Assembly (NCBI GenBank): GCA_041397525.1
Contig: JAWKWL010000003.1
Coordinates: 372,001-436,000, forward strand
Source: BOKV01 sp041397525
Lineage (GTDB): Bacteria; Pseudomonadota; Alphaproteobacteria; Rhizobiales; Rhizobiaceae
Direction: 5' to 3'
DNA length: 64,000 nt
Shown here: piece by piece, positions 26,521 through 33,544 of the stretch
Position numbering within the stretch: position 1 is the stretch's first letter
Layout: every line of letters begins with the position of its first letter
Translations under genes and position numbers: made by a program
The notes under the pieces: model-generated
The model's input: only the letters and a program-made list of their open reading frames with translations
What the model was told of the DNA's origin: nothing
The model's database searches: none

Positions 26521-26646
26521 TTAACGAGGGATACAGGGACGGATGCAGCCGCAGCCGTCGCCGCTATCGGTGATTGCGTGTGCTGGCGCGTAGAAAGAAT
26601 TAGCCAGAGTGATAGCCGTGATGGCTACAAGCATGAGTTTTTTCAC
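26521..26646 (-). CDS. small exported Cys-rich peptide, 41 residues
   Basis: The start is GTG at 26646 with AAGGAA seven bases upstream. The precursor starts MKKLMLVAITAITLANSF and has an APAHA cleavage site. The mature part is about 17 residues, ITDSGDGCGCIRPCIPR, with three cysteines and two Pro near the C-terminus. It is the middle gene of the three-gene peptide run. A 9-bp hairpin lies just upstream. No known family is recognised. It could be a signalling or antimicrobial peptide, or a lysis or adhesion factor; the sequence alone does not decide. Confidence 0.6.
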   Translation of the reverse strand: MKKLMLVAITAITLANSFYAPAHAITDSGDGCGCIRPCIPR

Positions 26647-26664
26647 GATATTTTCCTTTCTGAA

Positions 26665-26689
26665 CCCGAGCTTGGATTGAAAGCCCGGG
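26665..26689. other. hairpin between two small-peptide genes
   Basis: CCCGAGCTT (26665-26673) pairs with AAGCCCGGG (26681-26689) with one mismatch around a 7-base loop. It lies in the 79-base gap between the 64-residue and 41-residue peptide genes. It may be a processing or attenuation site that sets their relative expression. Confidence 0.4.
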
Positions 26690-26725
26690 AGGTTTCAAAT
26701 GAAAGCTTCACCTTTGTGAAAAGGA

Positions 26726-26920
26726 TTAGAAGGTGCACTTGAGTTTCGCTTTTGGTTTGCCGGTTTCGTCGATCTCAACGACCGTTTCGCATTTCGGCGG
26801 CTTACCGCTCATGGCCAACTCGATCGGAGGCGGTGGGCGGTTGATAATGTATGGCGGGTCGAGCTGATCAAGGAGATCCGCGGTAGCGATAGTTGCCATG
26901 ACGGCAAGAACAGTAAACAT
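26726..26920 (-). CDS. small exported peptide, 64 residues, Pro-rich with C-terminal cysteines
   Basis: ATG at 26920 has AAGGACC upstream; the frame extending to 26995 has no such support. The precursor begins MFTVLAVMATIATA, a short signal peptide. The mature part of about 50 residues is acidic, then Pro-rich (INRPPPPIE), and ends with two cysteines (PPKCETV and LKCTF). It is the first gene of the minus-strand peptide run. It faces the TPR gene across a divergent 208-base promoter region. I know no family for it. Confidence 0.6.
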   Translation of the reverse strand: MFTVLAVMATIATADLLDQLDPPYIINRPPPPIELAMSGKPPKCETVVEIDETGKPKAKLKCTF

Positions 26921-27128
26921 GAAAAGGTCCTTCCAGTGGTTTGCGCCAGAGGACGGGATTGCCCTGCTGACACCCACTAAGGTTCGACTGAGCATTCACG
27001 GGATGCTTTTTCTGAAAAGAATATTTTTTATCTATACAAAACAACAAGTTAAAACGATTTTGGCGATTGGTGAGTTCCGGTTTTCAATTTAGTTGACCTT
27101 AGGTGGTAAGAAACACCGGAGAATGCTA
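26921..27128. other. divergent intergenic region of the peptide/TPR locus
   Basis: This 208-base region separates the minus-strand peptide run from the plus-strand TPR operon. Positions 27010-27085 are strongly AT-rich and likely carry the promoters. I see no clear -35/-10 pair. AGCAT and ATGCT followed by TTTTT at about 26993-27013 form a small hairpin. No convincing gene lies here. Confidence 0.4.
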
Positions 27129-27716
27129 ATGGCTAATCTCTTACATAGATTGAACAAAGTGAAATGGGAGGCTCATCGCCCGTTCATCCACGGTTCAGGC
27201 CGAATTTCGGATAATCTCTCTGAGGGATTAGATGCACATCGTCTTGGAGACTATGAAACGGCTATCTCGATTGTTCAAAAATTGCCTGATTGGAAACAGG
27301 ATCCTTTGGCACTTCGTATCGTAGGACATGCTATGCTTGGCCTTGATCGGTATGAAGAAGCCCTTGCAGCCCACCGTGCAGCACGTGATCTTCGGGACAT
27401 AAAAGATCGTGGACGTGTCGAGGATGAGGTGAACATTGCCTCAGTGTATGTAGGTCAAAAGAATTATACGGAGGCTTTGGAAGCGCTGAAAAGAGCGTTG
27501 AGCCTAGAACCTGGATATGTACCTGCAACTCTAGGGAAAATTGCAGTTTTGAATCGGCAACAACGTGAAACAGAGCTTCGAGAACTTCTGATCAACATTA
27601 CCCGTGATCAACCTACATTCTGGTCTGACGAAACCGTGAATCGGTTTTTAGATACGGACACAGATATGCTCAGAATTAAACAGATAGTCGCGCAGATTGC
27701 GATTTTGGAGGACTAA
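27129..27716 (+). CDS. TPR protein of the small-peptide island
   Basis: The start at 27129 is chosen because GGAG (27118-27121) lies seven bases upstream; the frame also opens earlier with TTG at 27093. The 195-residue cytoplasmic protein has at least two clear tetratricopeptide helix pairs: VGHAMLGLDRYEEALAAHRA (about 65-84) and ASVYVGQKNYTEALEALKRA (about 104-123). A third, weaker repeat lies near 33-48. It lacks a signal peptide or catalytic motif. TPR domains bind peptides or proteins. Codon use is AT-richer than in the surrounding genes. Two bases downstream a small exported peptide begins, an arrangement like the Rap-Phr cassettes of Bacillus, though this protein is much shorter than a Rap. 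Confidence 0.75.
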   Translation: MANLLHRLNKVKWEAHRPFIHGSGRISDNLSEGLDAHRLGDYETAISIVQKLPDWKQDPLALRIVGHAMLGLDRYEEALAAHRAARDLRDIKDRGRVEDEVNIASVYVGQKNYTEALEALKRALSLEPGYVPATLGKIAVLNRQQRETELRELLINITRDQPTFWSDETVNRFLDTDTDMLRIKQIVAQIAILED

Positions 27717-27718
27717 CT

Positions 27719-27844
27719 ATGAAGAAGTTTATCCACTCTATGTTCGTGGTAGCTATGCTGCTGACCTCTGCGGCCTTCACTAACGCAGAAGCAGCTGATG
27801 CCGGTAGCAGCAGCAAGTTTCCTGTCATCTACGCAATTCGATGA
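27719..27844 (+). CDS. small exported peptide, 41 residues, coupled to the TPR gene
   Basis: ATG at 27719 follows the TPR stop by two bases and has GGAGG seven bases upstream. The precursor starts MKKFIHSMFVVAMLLTSAAF and has a basic N-end, hydrophobic core and an NAEA|ADA cleavage site. The mature part is about 16 residues, ADAGSSSKFPVIYAIR, without cysteine. Size and layout are like pre-pro signalling peptides (Phr type). It is also too short for standard gene calling. The sigma-like gene starts 27 bases after its stop. Function is inferred only from architecture. Confidence 0.65.
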   Translation: MKKFIHSMFVVAMLLTSAAFTNAEAADAGSSSKFPVIYAIR

Positions 27845-27871
27845 CTCTTCCATTGGATCGGAGAATTGTAG

Positions 27872-28657
27872 ATGACCAGCTCCCAAAAACTCATGAAACT
27901 CATTACGAGTGGCCGTCCGGAAGATGCTGAAAAGGCTATTGACATCGTTGCCCGCACTCTCGTTTCAGTTGAGCCCTATCTAGTACGTCGGGTGGCGAGT
28001 TTCGATGCGTTAATGGATCCAGAAAACTTCGTGGCGAACGAATGTGAAACGGCTTTGATAGTAATTAGGGAACAATGCCTCGGCAATGACGTGGCTTGCC
28101 CGTTGACGGCAGATCATGGTGCCACCGCCCGTGAAGTCATCTTAGGGTGGATGAAAGCACGAATTGGGAAGCCTTTTGCTGGTGTCCAAAGCGGGCGGGT
28201 GACCAATGCCATTCGTCGCGAACAAGACGAGCGTGAGAACACCTGTTCCTTTGACGATGTCATCTATAATATTGCCAATGATGATGACAGCAATGTTTTT
28301 GACCTTGATGAAGCCGCGCTCAAGCTGGAATCGATGCTTGCCGAAATTCCGGCACATAAAGCGGTAATCTTTCGCTTGGAGAAAGGTATTCATTTCATCA
28401 AAGAATTGACGCCCGCCGCTCTTGCAAAATTTGCCCGCTCACATGGCGTTGACGAAAGCACCGTGAAACAGATTAAGGCTGTTGCGAAGGCAATGCTGGA
28501 AGAAGGGCAGAACTCTCTGCCCAAAATAGACCAGAGCACTGTCGCAAATTTCTTTGGTGTATCTGACCGCCAGATCCGCAAGATTGTAGCTGAGGTAACA
28601 AACACTTTGACTATCGGCGAAGGTGGTTCTGCCAATTTGGCTAGAAGTATTGCGTAA
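27872..28657 (+). CDS. sigma-factor-like DNA-binding protein with an extra C-terminal helix-turn-helix
   Basis: CGGAG lies eight bases before the ATG. The 261-residue protein resembles a small sigma factor. A region-2-like part lies at about 50-130 (ATAREVILGWMKARIGKPF, then NAIRREQDE and CSFDDV, like the ECF WLYRIARN...RRR...SLDD pattern). A region-4-like part lies at 151-200 (LESMLAEIPAHKAVIFRLEKG, then ELTPAALAKFARSHGVDEST and VKQIKAVAKAML). A further helix-turn-helix (TVANFFGVSDRQIRKIVAEV) lies at about 213-232. It is the third gene of the TPR-peptide-regulator unit. Sigma activity is inferred from the pattern; a plain transcription factor is the alternative. Confidence 0.6.
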   Translation: MTSSQKLMKLITSGRPEDAEKAIDIVARTLVSVEPYLVRRVASFDALMDPENFVANECETALIVIREQCLGNDVACPLTADHGATAREVILGWMKARIGKPFAGVQSGRVTNAIRREQDERENTCSFDDVIYNIANDDDSNVFDLDEAALKLESMLAEIPAHKAVIFRLEKGIHFIKELTPAALAKFARSHGVDESTVKQIKAVAKAMLEEGQNSLPKIDQSTVANFFGVSDRQIRKIVAEVTNTLTIGEGGSANLARSIA

Positions 28658-28808
28658 TACGAACAGCGCTAAGCATTTGAGATAAGGCATCATGAGTAAA
28701 ATTTGAATACGATTCGACTGTTGAAGGTTACAAAACTCATCCTTTTCGAAACAGTAACCAAGTCCGAAAATCCATTATACAACCAACCAGGATATCAGCG
28801 GTACTTTT

Positions 28809-28842
28809 CCAAACAAAAAGGGCGGCCCGAAGCCGCCCTTTC
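28809..28842 (-). terminator. groEL terminator, right copy of the island-bounding repeat
   Basis: On the minus strand AAAGGGCGG and CCGCCCTTT form a 9-bp stem with loop CCCGAAG (on the plus strand), followed by TTTTTGTTTGG. It lies 23 bases after the groEL stop. The 24 bases from 28809 and the 10 from 28833 recur at 26044-26078. Confidence 0.85.
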
Positions 28843-28865
28843 CGAAAGTGTATGGTCTGGACTGC

Positions 28866-30499
28866 TTAGAAGTCCATGCCGCCCATGCCGCCGCCTGGCA
28901 TTGCCGGTGCGCCGGATTCCTTCTTTGGCAGTTCGGCAACCATGGCTTCGGTTGTGACCAGCAGGCCTGCAACGGAGGCAGCATCCTGAAGCGCGGTACG
29001 CACGACCTTCATCGGGTCGACGATACCCATGGTGATCATGTCGCCATATTCACCGGTCTGGGCGTTGTAGCCGAAGGATACCGACTTGTTCTCCAGCACC
29101 TTGCCCGCAACGATCGATGCTTCAGCACCGGCGTTCTGGGCGATCTGGCGCAGAGGCGCCTGCAGCGCGCGGCGAATGATGTTGATGCCGGCTTCCTGGT
29201 CGTCATTGGCACCCTTGGCAGAGATGCTGATCGACGAACGGGCAAGCGCGGTACCACCGCCTGGGACAATGCCTTCCTCAACGGCTGCGCGGGTAGCGTT
29301 CAGCGCGTCATCGACGCGGTCCTTGCGCTCCTTCACTTCAACTTCGGTCGAGCCGCCAACGCGGATCACGGCAACGCCGCCTGCGAGCTTGGCAAGACGC
29401 TCCTGCAGCTTTTCGCGGTCGTAGTCGGATGTGGTTTCCTCGATCTGGCCCTTGATCTGGCCAACGCGGCCTTCGATTTCCTTCTTCTTGCCGGCGCCAT
29501 CAACGATGGTGGTGTTTTCCTTGAGATGGAAACACGCTTTGCCTTGCCAAGCATGGAGAGGTTGACGTTTTCGAGCTTGATGCCGAGATCTTCGGAGATC
29601 ACCTGGCCGCCGGTCAGGATCGCGATGTCTTCGAGCATCGCCTTGCGACGGTCGCCGAAGCCCGGTGCCTTGACGGCTGCGATCTTGAGGCCACCGCGCA
29701 GCTTGTTGACGACGAGGGTCGCCAGCGCTTCGCCTTCAACATCTTCCGCGATGATCAGAAGCGGCTTGCCCGACTGGACAACAGCTTCGAGAACCGGAAG
29801 CATCGCCTGCAGGTTGGAAAGCTTCTTCTCGTGCAGGAGAATGTACGGGTCTTCCAGATCCGCAACCATCTTTTCCGGGTTGGTCACGAAATAGGGTGAC
29901 AGGTAACCACGGTCGAACTGCATGCCTTCAACGACTTCCAGCTCGGTTTCGGCGGTCTTGGCTTCTTCAACCGTGATGACGCCTTCATTGCCGACTTTCT
30001 GCATCGCATGGGCGATCATCTCGCCGATTTCCTTTTCGCCGTTTGCAGAGATTGTGCCGACCTGGGCAACTTCTTCCGAGGTCTTGATCTTCTTGGCCTT
30101 CTTGACGAGGTCCTTGACGACTTCATCAACCGCAAGGTCGATGCCGCGCTTCAGGTCCATCGGGTTCATGCCGGCAGCAACCGCCTTGGCGCCTTCGCGA
30201 ACGATTGCCTGGGCAAGAACGGTTGCAGTGGTGGTGCCGTCACCGGCAATGTCGTTGGTCTTCGACGCAACTTCACGCACCATCTGTGCGCCCATGTTTT
30301 CGAACTTGTCTTCCAGTTCGATTTCCTTGGCAACGGTCACACCATCCTTGGTGATGCGTGGCGCGCCAAACGACTTTTCGATGACGACATTGCGGCCTTT
30401 CGGGCCAAGCGTAACCTTCACGGCATTGGCGAGAATGTCGACGCCGCGCAGCATGCGGTCGCGCGCGTCGAGGCCAAATTTTACTTCTTTCGCAGCCAT
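28866..30499 (-). pseudogene. groEL: 60 kDa chaperonin GroEL, frame broken by a one-base deletion
   Basis: GroEL folds proteins in an ATP-driven double ring with GroES. The frame from ATG at 30499 (GGAG upstream) reads to KAKRVSIS, about residue 325. One base is missing near 29523. Adding it restores KENTTIVDGAGKKKEIEGR, and translation continues through AVIRVGGSTEVEVKERKDRVDDAL and VEEGIVPGGGTAL to a GGGMGGMDF tail at 28866. The repaired product has 544 residues, the normal length. DGTTTATVLAQAIV and GFGDRRKAMLEDIAILTGG are intact. A single-base error in sequencing or assembly is more likely than a real mutation, but loss of one copy in a multi-groEL genome cannot be excluded. Confidence 0.93.
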
Positions 30500-30570
30500 T
30501 TTCAGCTCCTGTTATCGGGTTCGCAAATGGAACCCGTTTTCATGATCGGGAATTGTCGGGAGTTTCAGCC

Positions 30571-30867
30571 TCAGCCGATGATGCCCATGATGTCGGATTC
30601 TTTCATGATCAGCAGGTCTTCGCCGTTCAGCTTGACTTCTGTGCCGGACCATTTGCCGAACAGGACGCGGTCGCCTGCCTTGACATCGAGCGGAACCAGC
30701 TTGCCTGCTTCATCGCGGGCGCCCGGGCCGGTCGCGATGACCTCGCCTTCGGAAGGCTTTTCCTTGGCGGTATCGGGGATGATGATGCCACCAGCAGTCT
30801 TTTCCTCGGAATCGACGCGGCGAACCACTACACGGTCATGCAGCGGACGGAACTTCGTTTTTGCCAT
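30571..30867 (-). CDS. groES: 10 kDa co-chaperonin GroES
   Basis: The start at 30867 (MAKTKFRPLHDRVVVRR) gives the standard 98 residues; an upstream open frame to 30924 only extends into the leader. The GroES fold shows EEKTAGGIIIPDTAKEKPSEG (mobile loop), then EVIATGPG and GDRVLFGKWSGTEVKLNGEDLL. It caps GroEL. It is 71 bases upstream of groEL in one operon, and a CIRCE element stands in its leader. Confidence 0.96.
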   Translation of the reverse strand: MAKTKFRPLHDRVVVRRVDSEEKTAGGIIIPDTAKEKPSEGEVIATGPGARDEAGKLVPLDVKAGDRVLFGKWSGTEVKLNGEDLLIMKESDIMGIIG

Positions 30868-30927
30868 GATTTCAATCCATGTCTGAAAGTGCCATCGGCC
30901 TCGCAGGATACGAGGCCGGTTCAATTG

Positions 30928-30954
30928 TTAGCACTCCCGTTTGGAGAGTGCCAA
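30928..30954. promoter_or_regulatory. CIRCE element (HrcA operator) of groESL
   Basis: TTAGCACTC (30928-30936), nine bases, then GAGTGCCAA (30946-30954). This matches the CIRCE consensus TTAGCACTC-N9-GAGTGCTAA except one base. It lies 61 bp upstream of groES, so HrcA-type heat-shock repression of groESL is expected. Confidence 0.92.
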
Positions 30955-30964
30955 GTGCGCCGCT

Positions 30965-30993
30965 CACATAGGGGCAGCCTTTGCGCTTGTCAA
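30965..30993 (-). promoter_or_regulatory. groESL promoter
   Basis: On the minus strand TTGACA (30993-30988), 17 bases, then TATGTG (30970-30965). It lies just upstream of CIRCE, as in other alphaproteobacterial groESL operons. The CCCC before the -10 could also suit RpoH. The -35 match is perfect. Confidence 0.6.
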
Positions 30994-31078
30994 TATTTTC
31001 GGGAATTTTTTGCTACGAATGATCCGGTTTCCATACCGGTATCGTGTTGTTCGAGCGTGGATGTGGTATTTTTGGGTG

Positions 31079-32443
31079 TCAGGCCTTTGCGGCGCTCGCC
31101 TTGTCATCGCGCAGCCGCTTTGGCGCGCTGAAAAGCGTTCCCTGCGCCAAAAGCACATCATTGTCGAGCAGGGCCATCACCTGCGCTTCGGTATCGACAT
31201 TGATCGCCACCATTTCAGGTTCCCCCTTTACCGCTTCGCCGCTGCGGCCTTTGGCCAGTTTCGAAGCGGACCGGGTCAACGCCTGGCGCCATTCCTCACT
31301 TTCGCTGCAAAGCAGTTCCGCATCAGCCAGAACAAGGTCGAAAAGTCCGCTTTCCAGCGCCTCGGCCATCCGTTGCGGGCTGGGACAATTGCTGATCGCC
31401 AACCGGTAACCTTCCTCCACCAGCAAATGCAGCCGTGCCATGCCAGCATCGTCGAGGCTGCGCAAATGCCGCCATTCAACCAGTGGCTTGATCAGCCTCG
31501 GTCCCGGTGAGGAATTGTTAAGCGTCACATTGCAGGCGTCAAACGCGGCTTCGTCGCGAATGGTGTTTATATCCATGCGCCACAATATTGTGCAGGACTG
31601 GTCCTGGCGGTCCAGCTTGCGCGCCAGCGTCGAGCCACGCACCAGCATCAGGTGATCAATCTGCCCGGCATGGCTGGCATAGCCTTGCAACTGGCCTTCG
31701 CCCACCTGTCTTGCGGATTTAGAGCGGCTGCTTCCTTCGCCCGAATGCAGTTTCTGCAGGTCGTTGACATGGGCAACAGCTTCCAGCAGGCGTGTCTTGC
31801 GACCCGGGAGCGTGACAACCGGCTGGAACCATGCCTCGACCAGCCCTGTGGACAGCGCTTCGTCAAGCCGGGCTTGCGTCAGGCGCACCTTTCGCGCGCC
31901 AGCAATCGTACCGTCCGGCGACATGGTGCCATCAGCGATTCCATTTCGCGGCTGTGCTGCATCACGGTTTCGACCGGCCGGGTCAAAACGGATGACATTG
32001 CCAGCCGGGTTTTCGCCCTCGTGATCCTCGTAGTCATGATCGCTGGTGAAATCTGACTCCAGATCTTCATTGGCGAGCGCACGCAATTCGGCAACACTTT
32101 CACTGAACGAGGCGGAAAAGGCCGAGCGGTCGCCCTTCTCGACATCTTTTTCGGTTTTTGCCTCCAGCCTGGCCAGACGGCGCACGATATCAGCTTCAAA
32201 CCCCGACAATCCTTGTTGCATCCGTGCTGCAAGCTGCCAGTAGCGGACAAAAACCAGATATGCGCCCAATGCGACCAGCAATATCGAGCTGATGGCGCCT
32301 GCAAGCACAGCATCGATCATCGAAACCGGCATCAGGTATGAGCCATATTTCAAAAGCGCATATCCGCTTGCGGCACCAAATGTCAGGGCGATCAGCGGAA
32401 TTGCAAGATATCTAGCCATAGTCGCCAGCATGGGTGCCCCCAA
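31079..32443 (-). CDS. membrane-anchored protein with a degenerate EAL domain
   Basis: The 454-residue protein has two N-terminal membrane helices (about 12-34 and 42-65), a polar linker to about 170, then an EAL-fold domain to about 440. EAL landmarks are altered: the site that reads ExLxR in active enzymes is LLEAVAHV, DDFG-type positions are absent (LVLADAELL) and QGYLF is QGTLFSAP. It probably does not hydrolyse c-di-GMP. Related degenerate EAL proteins act as sensors or scaffolds. It is divergent from the HAD gene and lies upstream of groESL on the same strand. Confidence 0.7.
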   Translation of the reverse strand: MGAPMLATMARYLAIPLIALTFGAASGYALLKYGSYLMPVSMIDAVLAGAISSILLVALGAYLVFVRYWQLAARMQQGLSGFEADIVRRLARLEAKTEKDVEKGDRSAFSASFSESVAELRALANEDLESDFTSDHDYEDHEGENPAGNVIRFDPAGRNRDAAQPRNGIADGTMSPDGTIAGARKVRLTQARLDEALSTGLVEAWFQPVVTLPGRKTRLLEAVAHVNDLQKLHSGEGSSRSKSARQVGEGQLQGYASHAGQIDHLMLVRGSTLARKLDRQDQSCTILWRMDINTIRDEAAFDACNVTLNNSSPGPRLIKPLVEWRHLRSLDDAGMARLHLLVEEGYRLAISNCPSPQRMAEALESGLFDLVLADAELLCSESEEWRQALTRSASKLAKGRSGEAVKGEPEMVAINVDTEAQVMALLDNDVLLAQGTLFSAPKRLRDDKASAAKA

Positions 32444-32662
32444 AATCGTCCAGAAGGTGAAAACGCGATCATGTCACTATGGTGAACAAAGACTGAAATT
32501 GAAAGCACGACCGGCTGCGATGGTAAGTGATTATGCTTAAACTTCGAGGATGGTCACGGCGAAGCCGCTTGACCGCGATGCCTGGCTTTGCCAAAACCCG
32601 CCTGACTTTTCTGTTCCGGAGCTTTCCCGGTCCAAACCATGCACCCGACGGGTCACCTCAAA

Positions 32663-33541
32663 ATGCCAGACAATTCACGGCCATCCAATTCACGCAGCAT
32701 CTCCGGCCTCATCGAGATCGCAGGCCGCTACGACGCCATCCTCTGCGATGTCTGGGGGGTGTTGCACAATGGTGTGGCCGCCTGGCCCGAAGCAGTCGCA
32801 GCACTTTCAGAATTCCGGCTGCAGGGCGGCACGGTGGTCATGATTACCAATGCGCCGCGCCCGCGCGGGCCAGTCGTGGCACAGCTTGAATCGCTTGGCG
32901 TTCCCGATGGCGTGTTCGACGATGTTGTGACGTCCGGCGACGTGACCCGCGTTTTGATTGGCGAGGCCGACCGCAAGGTCTATCACATCGGCCCCGAACG
33001 CGATCTCAAGCTGTTCGAGGGTCTTGATATCGAACTCGTGGATCGCGATGAAGCCGAGACGATTGTTTGCACCGGCCTGCGTGATGACCGTGCCGAGACG
33101 CCCGAAGACTACACCAACGAGCTTGATGAATTGGCGAGCCGTGAACTGCCATTCATCTGCGCCAATCCTGATATCGTCGTCGAGCATGGTCATACGCTGA
33201 TCTGGTGCGCGGGTGCGCTTGCCCGCGACTACGCAAAGATGGGCGGCGAGACCCGCATTGTCGGCAAACCGCACCGCCCGATCTATGAACATGCTTGTGC
33301 TCGCGCCTGCGACATTGCCGGCAGGGAGCTTCCGCTTGATCGCATTCTTGCAATTGGCGACGGCATGCCAACCGATGTGGCGGGTGCAGCCGCTTTTGGC
33401 ATTGACCTGCTGTATGTCTCCGCGGGCATCCATTCCGCCGACTATGGAGAACCAGACAATCCCGATCCCCAGGCCCTGCAGCGCTTCCTCGACAGCCATG
33501 GCGCAAAGCCGGTTGCATGGCTGCCGCGACTGGTCTGGTAG
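32663..33541 (+). CDS. HAD-superfamily hydrolase, TIGR01459 type
   Basis: The 292-residue protein has HAD motif I as DAILCDVWGVLHNG (class IIA), motif II as VVMITNAPRPR (Asn instead of the usual Ser/Thr context), a cap domain, and motif IV as ILAIGDGMPTDVAGAAAFGIDLLYVSAGIHS. TIGR01459 proteins are alphaproteobacterial; their natural phosphate ester is not known to me. It starts at 32663 (MPDNSRPS); a further ATG lies at 32639. It ends three bases before ribF and is probably in one operon with ribF, and perhaps ileS. Confidence 0.85.
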   Translation: MPDNSRPSNSRSISGLIEIAGRYDAILCDVWGVLHNGVAAWPEAVAALSEFRLQGGTVVMITNAPRPRGPVVAQLESLGVPDGVFDDVVTSGDVTRVLIGEADRKVYHIGPERDLKLFEGLDIELVDRDEAETIVCTGLRDDRAETPEDYTNELDELASRELPFICANPDIVVEHGHTLIWCAGALARDYAKMGGETRIVGKPHRPIYEHACARACDIAGRELPLDRILAIGDGMPTDVAGAAAFGIDLLYVSAGIHSADYGEPDNPDPQALQRFLDSHGAKPVAWLPRLVW

Positions 33542-33544
33542 TCA

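Noticed and set aside
26044..28842. The island as a transposon or prophage remnant
   Set aside because: No transposase, integrase, terminal inverted repeats or phage genes can be seen; only the terminator repeats support insertion, so mobility is not claimed.
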